DNA of 64,000 nt from the NCBI GenBank assembly GCA_026990595.1, contig JALXCZ010000052.1, positions 1-64,000 on the forward strand, given 5' to 3'. Under the pieces are notes generated by a model, which saw only the letters and a list, made by a program, of their open reading frames with translations, was not told the origin of the DNA and ran no database searches. The DNA is from Sulfurovum sp. (GTDB lineage: Bacteria; Campylobacterota; Campylobacteria; Campylobacterales; Sulfurovaceae). Below are positions 1-7,936 of this stretch, in pieces (within the stretch, counting starts at the first letter, position 1; the number at the start of each line of letters is the position of its first letter). Both the position numbers and the translations under genes were made by a program.

Positions 1-57
1 CTCTGTCATAAAACCTACCATGACACTTTTAAATAGTTCTCGTTCATCAATTCTCAT
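1..57 (-). CDS. N-terminus of an unidentified protein (runs off the window)
   Basis: An ATG at 57 on the minus strand opens a frame of 19 codons that continues past the left edge. It begins MRIDERELFKSVMVGFMTE and is preceded by a GGAG ribosome binding site about 5 nt upstream, so it is probably the true start of a gene. Too little is present to assign a family. Confidence 0.5.
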   Translation of the reverse strand, partial: MRIDERELFKSVMVGFMTE

Positions 58-126
58 TTTACGCTCCGTTTCTTTCTTCTGAAAGAGTATCGTAAATGAA
101 AATTGCGAACTTTATTTTACACTATC

Positions 127-272
127 AATCCTGCAAATTTTTCATACGGGTGGTCAAATCTTGAAGAGAATCTTCTGTGTTTATGGCGAGAGATCCAAAG
201 CATTGAGAATGCACCAAGGTTCGTAAACATAAAGAGTGCATAGTAAAGGAAGATCGCTGTGGTACCTTCTGT
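127..272 (-). pseudogene. decayed internal fragment of nuoN
   Basis: This stretch aligns without gaps to 8304-8449, an internal part of the intact nuoN, in the same orientation. By eye there are about 20 mismatches in 146 positions. The similarity stops sharply on both sides. The copy has no start or stop of its own and cannot make NuoN. It lies on the far side of the RHS locus from the real gene, so the two form a diverged direct repeat around that locus. Confidence 0.85.
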
Positions 273-357
273 ATTTAGGATTTAATGTAACTTCAAGTTA
301 CAATGCTCTATGCTACTATGCTACTGGACTTTGCTAGTCTAGAGCCTTATTTTTTGT
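273..357. other. short intergenic stretch with a palindrome
   Basis: No gene is visible. A palindrome at 287-301 (GTAACTT, one C, AAGTTAC) lies downstream of the lipoprotein gene on the minus strand. It has no clear U-tract, so it is not called a terminator. Confidence 0.3.
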
Positions 358-1011
358 TTACTCACATTTTATTCTTACAGGAAGATAGTCTATTGCTGGA
401 TATTCATCAAAATTTATATTTTTCTTATCAATGACACTATCCATTTCAACAATATACCTGTTGATTGTTTTCGGAACAGTACGAATATCTTTATCTTCCT
501 CCCAATATGAAAAGTCTAAATATGCTATGCAGTTCTTAATAGCGAGTTTATTTATGGCATCTCCATAGAGTTTAGAATTTTCAATTGTTTTAGCAAGTTT
601 TTTATGATAATTCTTAGAAATCTTTTTCAATTTATTAACTGAAGTATATACAAACATGTTGTTTATTCTTTTAGGTTGCATGTTAAAATATCTTACAAAA
701 TTTGGAAAAGGTGTTGTCCCTTGTAAGAATGTCATCTTAATTAAATGTAATTTCTTTAAATATTTTTCTAGTTTAAAATGGTTAATTAAGTTATTTATAT
801 CTATGACGGTCTGCTCAATACTTCTATGTTCTAAACAATTTGAATAAACAGCAACAGTCTCATTTCTCTCTTGATTTAAATCTAAAACTATATTGCATTC
901 ATTTTTAGGATAAAAAAGCTTATATACTCCAACTTTTTCATCTTTTTGGTATTTTAATTCATGATTACTACATCCACCCAATATAAAAAGGATCAAAATA
1001 AGTATTTTCAT
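358..1011 (-). CDS. lipoprotein, candidate immunity partner of the Tae4-like RHS tip
   Basis: This is a 217-aa protein with a lipoprotein signal peptide: a short hydrophobic segment followed by the lipobox LGGC, with the lipidated Cys at residue 14. The rest has no family I recognise. The start codon abuts the stop codon of the upstream RHS gene (TAA then ATG), so the two are translationally coupled. RHS and type VI toxin genes are normally followed by their immunity gene. The tip encoded just upstream resembles a peptidoglycan amidase, which acts in the periplasm, and a membrane-anchored periplasmic protein is where such an immunity protein would be expected. The immunity role is inferred from position and location only. 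Known Tai4 proteins are about half this size. Confidence 0.6.
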   Translation of the reverse strand: MKILILILFILGGCSNHELKYQKDEKVGVYKLFYPKNECNIVLDLNQERNETVAVYSNCLEHRSIEQTVIDINNLINHFKLEKYLKKLHLIKMTFLQGTTPFPNFVRYFNMQPKRINNMFVYTSVNKLKKISKNYHKKLAKTIENSKLYGDAINKLAIKNCIAYLDFSYWEEDKDIRTVPKTINRYIVEMDSVIDKKNINFDEYPAIDYLPVRIKCE

Positions 1012-2877
1012 TTAATTTTCTATTTCCATAAAATATGTAGACGAATGTTCACTCATATATGTATCAACCATTTCTCCGTTTCCAATCATATATAGATAAT
1101 CAGACCAAAATCCTTCTCTTGTCTCAAGAAGATCAATATGACCTCCTTTGCTATCATGGAAATATACTATTCCTACTTTGTTATTCATATCAGATGCATT
1201 ATTTACCTTGTTGGCAGAGCTGAAGACACCTAAATACTCTGCCATCTCAAAAGAGCTATAAATATATCTTTCCCCCGTTGGTTTGTATGCCATAGTTCTA
1301 TATTTTGTATATTTCCAAGCACTTTGCATTATATTAGCATAACCTGCGCGGTTAAAAGCATTAGATAATCTATAGGCACAAGAGCCGCCACTTGATGCCC
1401 AAACTAAATCATATTCATATGGTGCATCATAATCACTTCGTTTTCTACCACTAAAAGCTTGACTTCTTGACTGATATGCATTCTTTAACCTATTAAAGGA
1501 ATAAAGTCCACTCTCATCCACAAACCTAACCGAATTCCCATTCGCATAAAGGAAAGTATTACTACCACCATCAAACCCAATAGGGTCAGATTGTATGTAG
1601 CGTCCTGTGATGGGGTTGTAGTCTCTGTTGATATTATAGTGCGTTTTGGTTTCAGCATCAAAGTACTGCCCAGAGAATCTAAGGTTCAGCGTATAGCTAC
1701 CTGTAGGCTTGTCTTCTCCAAAGGGTTTGCTTTCCCATGACCATACAATGGTGTTTGTGTTGTCTGTTACTCTTCTAGGTGTGTCTAGGTGGTCAGCGTA
1801 TATCTTGTGGGTGTCTGTATTGGTTGTTATGGCTATAGGGGTGTCATTGTAATAGACATACTCTTTTACTATGTTCCCTTCTTGGTCATACTCTCCTATG
1901 AGTTTATGTGCTTCATAGATGTAGTAGGTGATAGTGTCTCCTACTGTTTTAGAGACTCTTTGGTTGTCGTAGTTGTACTGGTAACTGATGTTATCATCTA
2001 CTTTAGTAAGTCTGTTTCTGCCATCGTAGGTATAGGTGTGGGTACCGTCGTTTATGATGTTTCCAGTTTTATCATAGGTGTAGTGGATCTCTTTTTCAGT
2101 TTGGGTAGTGTTCTCATCTACTCTTAGGGTGTGGATGATTTGTTCTAGTGTATTTGTATTTTCTGTATAGAGGTAGCTTTGGCTTTTGTTGACCTCTTGG
2201 TTTTGCGTAAGTCTGTTACCATTGGCATCATAGGTAAATCTTTGGTAGTCAGTAACATTGTGGTCATACTTGATGAGTCTGTCTACCAAGTCATAGTCAA
2301 ACTGTTTTGTACTCTCATCTGCTGTAATGCTTGTGATATTACTTACTTCGTTGTAGTTCACTGTCTCTGTGTAGTCAGGGTAGATGAGTTTGGTGACTCT
2401 GCCATTGGTGTCGTACGCTCTTGTGTGGGTAGTGCCGTCTGTGTAAGTATAGCTGACAAGTCCGTTTTGATTGGTTTGTATGTCTGTGATGAATGGTGTG
2501 CCGTCTATACTGATGCTGTTTAGTTCACCTTGGGCGTTGTAGTCATAGGTGAGTACTTTACCGCTTGGGTAGGTTTGTGTTTTTAGCTTGTCTTGTTCAT
2601 TATAAGTGTAGCTTGTAGTAAATGCTGTACCGTTGATGGTTTGGGTTTTACTAGCTATATTTCCTTTGGCATCATAGGTGAAAGATGTACTACCGCTTGC
2701 ATCACTTATCTTTGTGAGTTTGCCTTTGGCGTGAGTGCCTTGGTCGTATGCTATGGAGAGATTGAGACTCTCATCTTCGCAGAGGATGTCTGCTGTGTTT
2801 GGTGTGAGGTCTAGGGTGCAGGGGTTGGCTAGGAGGGTGAGAGTGCTAAAAAATAATGTTATGACGAGTTTTAACAC
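1012..2877 (-). CDS. short RHS protein with a Tae4-like amidase C-terminal tip
   Basis: A 621-aa protein starting at a GTG with an AAGGGAG ribosome binding site. Residues 1-17 form a Sec-type signal peptide. Residues about 44-458 are YD/RHS repeats ending in the hyperconserved core end (DPIGFDGG...NGNSVRFVDESGL). The variable tip, residues 459-621, has CAYRLSNAFN around Cys500 and GGHIDLLE around His580. Cys-Ala-x-Arg-x-Ser followed by a Gly-His motif is the pattern of Tae4 family amidases, which cut the D-Glu-mDAP bond of peptidoglycan; the length also fits. The RHS part is a near-copy of the middle of the neighbouring larger RHS gene, but the N-terminal half of an RHS shell is missing. It therefore looks like a displaced RHS tip that acquired a signal peptide. 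Family assignment of the tip is by motif only. Confidence 0.75.
   Translation of the reverse strand: MLKLVITLFFSTLTLLANPCTLDLTPNTADILCEDESLNLSIAYDQGTHAKGKLTKISDASGSTSFTYDAKGNIASKTQTINGTAFTTSYTYNEQDKLKTQTYPSGKVLTYDYNAQGELNSISIDGTPFITDIQTNQNGLVSYTYTDGTTHTRAYDTNGRVTKLIYPDYTETVNYNEVSNITSITADESTKQFDYDLVDRLIKYDHNVTDYQRFTYDANGNRLTQNQEVNKSQSYLYTENTNTLEQIIHTLRVDENTTQTEKEIHYTYDKTGNIINDGTHTYTYDGRNRLTKVDDNISYQYNYDNQRVSKTVGDTITYYIYEAHKLIGEYDQEGNIVKEYVYYNDTPIAITTNTDTHKIYADHLDTPRRVTDNTNTIVWSWESKPFGEDKPTGSYTLNLRFSGQYFDAETKTHYNINRDYNPITGRYIQSDPIGFDGGSNTFLYANGNSVRFVDESGLYSFNRLKNAYQSRSQAFSGRKRSDYDAPYEYDLVWASSGGSCAYRLSNAFNRAGYANIMQSAWKYTKYRTMAYKPTGERYIYSSFEMAEYLGVFSSANKVNNASDMNNKVGIVYFHDSKGGHIDLLETREGFWSDYLYMIGNGEMVDTYMSEHSSTYFMEIEN
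1505..2750 (-). repeat. RHS core repeat, copy 1
   Basis: This segment of the short RHS gene is a close DNA-level copy of 4078-5322 in the larger RHS gene. Long runs are identical, for example the stretch encoding the DPIGFDGG core end. It starts at the codons for AKGKLT and ends at the conserved Gly-Leu that closes the RHS core. The pair could recombine and swap tips. Confidence 0.8.
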
Positions 2878-3024
2878 TGTTTTTGGCTCCCTTTTTTAGT
2901 TATTTTAGCGTGGGTTGACTTTGGGGTAGAGGGTTATCGTTATCACCAGTCCCCTTTACTTCCTTTACTTTCCCTTTACTTTATGCTTGTCTATGCTCCT
3001 CAACGTGGGAGCCATAAAAAACAA
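2878..3024. other. spacer upstream of the short RHS gene
   Basis: No gene is seen. On the minus strand a TAAAAT hexamer lies about 30 nt before the GTG start of the short RHS gene and could be its -10. A pyrimidine-rich run with repeated CCTTTACTT units occupies about 2958-2983. The spacer implies that the short RHS gene may have its own promoter. Confidence 0.3.
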
Positions 3025-3567
3025 TTATAGGCACTCTCGCATCAACTCTTTTGCTTTATTTATTGCAGTGAATTTATCTTTTGAATTATCATAATAATAA
3101 ACGTTTTCCAAAAGTACCCTACAAACTTTTTTATTCATATCCACATTTTTAGTATATCGAGTTTTCACGACAATACTATGCTCAATAGACAAAGAATCAA
3201 ATGCAACAAACGGGGCATCGACACTAGAACCTAACTCCCCATTTTTTACCTTACGATACTTATTTTCTGATCTTCTTTCTAAAAACGTAATGATATGCGT
3301 ATGAGCACCTGATAAAGTAAAAATTGCAAGAATCTGTTTCTCCGATGTATGAAAAAAGAAAATATTTTCAAAAATATCACCCTTAATCTTGATTTTTTCA
3401 TTGGATATTTTTAAATAAATACCCTTATCTTCACAACGTTTACCATAACTTTTAATAATCTGCCTATTATCCTTCTTGAGTAAAACAGATTCTATACAAT
3501 GTTTTTGGTCAGCTTGTATAGTAACTGTGAACAACAATACTGACGCAACAATAATCCTCTTTACCAT
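3025..3567 (-). CDS. secreted protein, candidate immunity partner of the lysozyme-like RHS tip
   Basis: A 180-aa protein with a Sec signal peptide (residues 1-19, cleavage likely after QA). The mature part has four cysteines, including CIESV near its start, CED in the middle and CL at the C-terminus, which could form disulfides in the periplasm. No family is recognised. Its start overlaps the end of the large RHS gene by 7 nt, so the two are coupled. The RHS tip just upstream looks like a peptidoglycan-cleaving lysozyme domain, and a periplasmic inhibitor is the expected immunity partner. The function is inferred from position. Confidence 0.6.
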   Translation of the reverse strand: MVKRIIVASVLLFTVTIQADQKHCIESVLLKKDNRQIIKSYGKRCEDKGIYLKISNEKIKIKGDIFENIFFFHTSEKQILAIFTLSGAHTHIITFLERRSENKYRKVKNGELGSSVDAPFVAFDSLSIEHSIVVKTRYTKNVDMNKKVCRVLLENVYYYDNSKDKFTAINKAKELMRECL

Positions 3568-5900
3568 ATACTATCCAATAATGAAACTGTTTGATAACCC
3601 TTTACATACTTATTCCATTTTTCAAGATACTCAGAAGTTGTTCCTGCTCCACCATATGTATTGTAATATTTTTTCCAATATGCTGCTTGTCCATTAATAT
3701 CATTAGGAATTTTTCCAGGTTTACTATAGTAAATCAATCTAGCAAGTGCTGTTGCAAATTTGTCATTGTATTGCAATGCATGTAATTTAGATTGTCCATT
3801 TCTCAGGGCATCAACCTTTGTTCTAACAACTGAACTATATCTATATCTATCATTCATTGTTGCAGGCTCAATTTGATAATAACTTAATGCTGGTCCACTA
3901 CCTAACTGTTTTCTCCATTTCAATCCACCACTTTCTTGCAATGCAGTCCCCAATAATAATTGTTCTACCGAAACTCCACCATATCTACTTCCTAGATAAT
4001 CCAAAGTTGGTCTGATAATATTTTTTGCAAAATTACGCGCCGCTGAGTCAGAGATACTATCTATCCAATCAAGACCAAAGAAATCAACTCGAAAAACTGG
4101 ATTCCCATTAACATACCCAAACGTATTCACCCCACCATCAAACCCAATAGGATCAGGTTGTATGTAGCGTCCTGTGGTTGGGTTGTAGTCTCTGTTGATA
4201 TTATAGTGCGTATTGGTCTCCGTGTCAAAGTACTGTCCCGGGAAACGTAGGTTTAGTATATACGTTCCTGTAGGTTTGTCTTCTCCAAAGGGCTTGCTTT
4301 CCCATGACCATACGATGTTGTTTGCACTGTCTGCTACTCTTCTAGGAGTATCTAGGTGGTCAGCGTATATCTTGTAGGTATCTGTGCTGTCTATGATGGC
4401 TATAGGGGTGTCGTTGTAATATACATACTCTTTTGTAGCTGTGCCATCTTCTTGGTATTCCCCTACAAGCTTATGTGCTTCATAGATGTAGTAGGTGGTT
4501 TGGTTGTTTATGGTTTTACTTACTCTCTTGTTATCATAGTTGTACTGGTAAGTGACGTTCTCATCTACTTTGACAAGTCTGTTTCTGCCATCGTAGGTGT
4601 AGGTGTGGGTACCGTCACTGATGATGTTACCTGTTTTGTCATAGGTGTAGTTGATGTCTTTGGTAATCGTTGTGGTGTTTTCATCTAGAGTGTGATAATA
4701 CTTTATGCCCTCTAGGGTATTGGTATTATCTAGGTAGCTAAATCTTCTTGTTTTATTGGTCTCTTGGTTTTGTGTAAGTCTGTTACCGTTGGCATCATAG
4801 GTAAAGTGTTGATACGCTGTAGCGTTTTGTTCATAGCTTGTGAGTCTGTCTACCAAGTCATAGTCAAACTGTTTGGTTTTTTCATCTGCTGTAATGCTTG
4901 TGATGTTACTTACAGCATTGTAGTTTACTACCTCTGTGTAGTTTGGATATATTAGCTTGGTTACTCTACCATTGGTATCATACTCTCTAGTGTGGGTTGT
5001 ACCATCTGCGTAGGTGTAGCTAACCAGTCCGTTTTGGTTGGTTTGTATGTCGGCAATGAATGGGTTTCCATCTATGCTGATGCTCTCTAGTTCACCTTGG
5101 GCATTGTAGTCATAGGTGAGGACTTTACCACTTGGGTAGGTTTGGCTCTCTAATTTATCTTGTTCATTATAAGTGTAGCTTGTAGTAAAGGTTTTATCTG
5201 CGATGACTTGTATCTTGCTTGTTATGTTACCTTTGGCATCATAGGTGAAAGATGTACTACCGCTGGCATCTGTGATTTGGGTGAGTTTGCCTTTGGCGTT
5301 GTCACCTTTGTCGTACTCATAGGTTTCGTTAAGTGTCGCATCACTGCTGTAGCTGACTGATGTTTTTCGGTTGGCTACATCATAGGTGTAGCTCTTTGTC
5401 TCACCTTTTGCGTTGGTCTCACTGGCTATATTGTCTGAGATGTCATAGGTGTAGGTGGTCTCTCCACGGTCTGGGTTTGCTTTTTTGGTGACTCTTTGCA
5501 GGGCATCGTAACTAAAGCCGAATTCTGCTTTGTTAGGTGTGACGACTTTGGTCTTTTGTCCTTTAGTGTTGTAGCTGTACTCAGTGGTTTTTCCTTCAGG
5601 GTTTGTCTCTTTGATGAGCTGTCCTAAGGCGTTGTACTCGTATGTGGTGACTCTGCCAAGTGCATCTGTTGTTTGACTCTTTTGCCCTTTGGCATTGTAG
5701 GTAGTCGTGGTTTTGTTGCCAAAGCTGTCAATGGTTGCGATGACCCTGTTTTTACTGTCGTACTTTGTTTGGCTCTTGTTGGTGAGTGTACCCTCTTTGT
5801 AGCTCTCTGTGGCTATGAGATTGTTGTTGGCATCATAGGTGTTGAGGGTTTTGTTACCCTGGTTGTCTCCACTTTCTATGGTGTTACCTGCTGTATCCAT
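3561..5900 (-). CDS. C-terminal part of the large RHS protein with a lysozyme-like tip
   Basis: An open frame of 779 codons made of tandem YD/RHS repeats (residues 1 to about 600), closing with the RHS core end (DPIGFDGGVNTFGYVNGNPV). The tip, residues 611-779, contains LLGTALQESGG, GPALSYYQIEPATM and AAYWKKYYNTYGGAGT. This is the signature of a lysozyme-like or transglycosylase domain found in phage proteins; Glu656 in LQESGG is the likely catalytic acid. The frame begins in the middle of an RHS repeat, at an ATG with a poor ribosome binding site, and continues the frame of the upstream RHS segment if one base is removed at 5897-5898. It is therefore best read as the 3' part of one RHS gene split by a frameshift. 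Confidence 0.75.
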   Translation of the reverse strand: MDTAGNTIESGDNQGNKTLNTYDANNNLIATESYKEGTLTNKSQTKYDSKNRVIATIDSFGNKTTTTYNAKGQKSQTTDALGRVTTYEYNALGQLIKETNPEGKTTEYSYNTKGQKTKVVTPNKAEFGFSYDALQRVTKKANPDRGETTYTYDISDNIASETNAKGETKSYTYDVANRKTSVSYSSDATLNETYEYDKGDNAKGKLTQITDASGSTSFTYDAKGNITSKIQVIADKTFTTSYTYNEQDKLESQTYPSGKVLTYDYNAQGELESISIDGNPFIADIQTNQNGLVSYTYADGTTHTREYDTNGRVTKLIYPNYTEVVNYNAVSNITSITADEKTKQFDYDLVDRLTSYEQNATAYQHFTYDANGNRLTQNQETNKTRRFSYLDNTNTLEGIKYYHTLDENTTTITKDINYTYDKTGNIISDGTHTYTYDGRNRLVKVDENVTYQYNYDNKRVSKTINNQTTYYIYEAHKLVGEYQEDGTATKEYVYYNDTPIAIIDSTDTYKIYADHLDTPRRVADSANNIVWSWESKPFGEDKPTGTYILNLRFPGQYFDTETNTHYNINRDYNPTTGRYIQPDPIGFDGGVNTFGYVNGNPVFRVDFFGLDWIDSISDSAARNFAKNIIRPTLDYLGSRYGGVSVEQLLLGTALQESGGLKWRKQLGSGPALSYYQIEPATMNDRYRYSSVVRTKVDALRNGQSKLHALQYNDKFATALARLIYYSKPGKIPNDINGQAAYWKKYYNTYGGAGTTSEYLEKWNKYVKGYQTVSLLDSIW
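4078..5322 (-). repeat. RHS core repeat, copy 2
   Basis: This is the counterpart of 1505-2750 inside the large RHS gene. The two copies encode nearly the same RHS repeats and diverge abruptly at the C-terminal tip, as is typical when RHS tips are exchanged. Confidence 0.8.
5884..5900 (-). other. frameshift joining the two halves of the large RHS gene
   Basis: The upstream frame ends ETYSKYGYSR-stop, and the downstream frame begins MDTAGNTIESGDN. Removing one base of the GG at 5897-5898 gives YSKYDTAGNTIE, a normal RHS repeat. There is no slippery heptamer. It is either a fixed mutation or an assembly or sequencing error. Confidence 0.65.
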
Positions 5901-7783
5901 ACTTGCTGTAGGTCTCTAGTCCGTCTGGGTAGGTGGTCTTGGTGACTCTCCCGTTGCTGTCATACTCGTAAGTAGTGGTTTGTCCATCTACTGTGGCAGT
6001 AAGCACTCTGCCCATAGTGTCATAGGTAGTTGTGGTGACTCTACCGTTGATGTCTATGCTCTCTAAGGGGCGTCCTGCTTTGTCAAACTTGGTGGTCTTT
6101 GCAGTGAAGCCCAAAGCATTGGTCTGCTCTGTAGGGTTACCCTCTTTGTCGTATGCAGTTTTGTTTGTAGCTCCGTTTGGCAAAGTTGTGCCGTTTGGCA
6201 GTCCCTGGTCGTTGTAGCTGTAACTACTTTCTTTAGTTTGTATCTCTCCTGCACTTTTAAGTGACTTTTTAGAGTAGCCAAACATCTTTTTAGCAGAGAC
6301 TATTTTATAGCTAGGGTTCACTGAGCCTTGTGTTTTTTTAGTGAGTTGTCCTTTGTCATTGTAACTATAGAAAGTCGCTACACCAGCCTTGACCACTTTG
6401 GTAGGCTTGTGGAACTTCTCATGGTAAGACTTCAGGGTGATCTCTTCGGAGTCGGTGCCTGCTTTGTCTATACGGCTGACAAGCAGTCCTCTGTCGTTGT
6501 AGGTCGTCAGTGTGGTGACACCCAGTTTGTCTGTTTGGCTGAGTGGGTAGCCGTTGGCATCGTAGGTGTAGGAGCTTACTCCTTCATCTTCTGTAACGGT
6601 AGCTACTTTGGCAAGGGAGTGCTGGATGAGGAAATCATAGGCACGCGCTACACCGTTTTTGCTCACAGTCGTACCGCTGGCATCATAGCTGAAGCTCTGG
6701 GCATTGGCTCCGTTAGTGTCAGCAGTCTCTATAACTTTATCTGCATCGTTGTAGGTGTAGGTTTTTACCGTCGTACCACTGGCATCTTGGATGGCGGTAA
6801 GTCTGCCTTTAGCATCATAGCTGTAAGACTGTGTACTGTTGTCAGCATAGGTGACTGTGGTGAGTTGGTGTTTGTCATTATAGGTGTAGAGAAGTTTTGT
6901 GTCATCGTAGCTTTTTAGCGCTTTGAGCAACGAGGTGTTGGTATCGTAACTTAGGGTGACACTTTGATTAAAGTTGTTAGTAAGGGTACTTAGTCTGCCT
7001 TTGGCATCATACCCAAGGATGAGACTCTGCGCAGCGTTGTCTATCTTGGTGAGTCTGCCCTTGATATCATAGTGTTCTACTGTGTCATTTGGCAGTGTCA
7101 GCGTGTAACCAGCATCACTCTCTTTGAGGGTAAGTGGGGCATGGGTGACACTCTGCCATTTCCCTGCTTTATCTTTGTAGAAGAGTGCTTGTGTACCGTC
7201 TGCATTTTGCAGAAGTTTCAGATCAGAAGATGCCAAGGCATGGGTCGAGGCATTTTTGATGAGCATCGAGGCTTTGATCTCGCCTGCCTCATAGATGTCA
7301 CAGACTGTTTTACTCTTGTCATAGACCGCTTTGGCACCACTTAGCTTGCCTAAGTAGACCTTAGAAGATAAAGCGTCCCATCCATGCTCACAGGCTTCCT
7401 GTGCCGTTGCATACTTGGCAGAAACAAGGGGCTCTTTGTCGTAGTCGAATGTTGGATTGAGCTGTTTGTTGAAGCTGGAGCTGAAGTTGCCTAAGGTCTG
7501 GTTAGCATCTTTGGTGTTGCTATGATAGACTCTGGCAAAGGAGAGCATTTTTTTCGCTGCGATGTCACTTTGGCTTAGCGTAACATCTCCAGTGACAAGG
7601 TCTACGCCTGAGACTTTGGTACTGGCTGTTTGCAGGGGTGTGAGGTAGTAGGCTTTGGTGTTGGCTTGTGTAGCACCGTTATGGTTTGAACCACAGCCTG
7701 TTAAAAGTGTCAGTGTTAAGAGTGCTGTACTTAGGAGACTAAACGGTTTAATAGCCCCCCCCTATTTGTCTTTTTGTTTTCAT
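5884..7783 (-). CDS. N-terminal part of the large RHS lipoprotein, out of frame at a G8 tract
   Basis: The frame 5884-7548 encodes 554 aa of RHS shell (YDAKGRL-type repeats from about residue 150). It stays open upstream to 7754, where it would encode IKPFSLLSTALLTLTLLTGC, a textbook lipoprotein signal with lipobox LTGC. An ATG at 7783 with an AAGGGA ribosome binding site gives MKTKRQI but is joined through a run of eight G. With seven (or ten) G the reading is continuous and gives the signal peptide with its Cys at residue 30. With eight G it stops after 11 codons. The gene as given is thus in an OFF state. Its 3' end also frameshifts into the next ORF near 5898. Corrected at both points, it would be one protein of about 1,406 aa running to 3561. 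Confidence 0.75.
7755..7762 (-). repeat. homopolymeric G8 tract (phase-variation type)
   Basis: Eight G on the coding strand lie between codon 7 and the hydrophobic part of the signal peptide of the RHS lipoprotein. Tract length sets whether the gene is read: seven G restores the frame. Poly-G contingency tracts at the 5' ends of surface-protein genes are well known in Campylobacter and Helicobacter. Confidence 0.8.
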
Positions 7784-7818
7784 TCTTTTTCCCTTAAAAT
7801 GATGTAATAGATACACTC

Positions 7819-7850
7819 ATTTTAGTGCAGAAGTATTACTGGTATATTAC
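7819..7850 (-). promoter_or_regulatory. direct-repeat promoter of the RHS lipoprotein gene
   Basis: On the minus strand the 18-bp direct repeat GTAATATACCAGTAATAC (7833-7850) is followed after exactly 8 nt by TAAAAT (7819-7824), which can serve as -10. The start codon is at 7783. The same layout is seen at six other promoters in the window. Confidence 0.55.
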
Positions 7851-7909
7851 CTCTGTATTTGATAATATGATAAAAGGGTCTGTTGAAGAGTTGGGGAATA
7901 TTGCTATAA

Positions 7910-7933
7910 GGTGGGCTGAAAAGCCTACCCTAC
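7910..7933 (-). terminator. GTAG-headed hairpin after nuoN (REP-like; possible terminator)
   Basis: On the minus strand GTAG is followed by GGTAGGCT, a TTTC loop and AGCCCACC, an 8-bp stem with one mismatch, just downstream of the nuoN stop. It can end nuo transcription. The GTAG head also fits the REP units at 52.5-56 kb. Confidence 0.5.
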
Positions 7934-7936
7934 GTA

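Noticed and set aside
127..272. Coding sequence in the nuoN-like fragment
   Set aside because: It has no start, no stop of its own and is too short to fold as a NuoN; similarity ends abruptly on both sides.
5884..5900. Programmed ribosomal frameshift in the large RHS gene
   Set aside because: A +1 shift would be needed and there is no slippery heptamer, hungry codon or downstream structure that I can see; a mutation or sequencing error is simpler.
6328..6918. Long open frame (196 aa) on the plus strand inside the RHS locus
   Set aside because: It is antisense to the RHS repeats, which are biased in codon use and leave the opposite frame open; the peptide has no domain, and several similar antisense frames occur across the same repeats.
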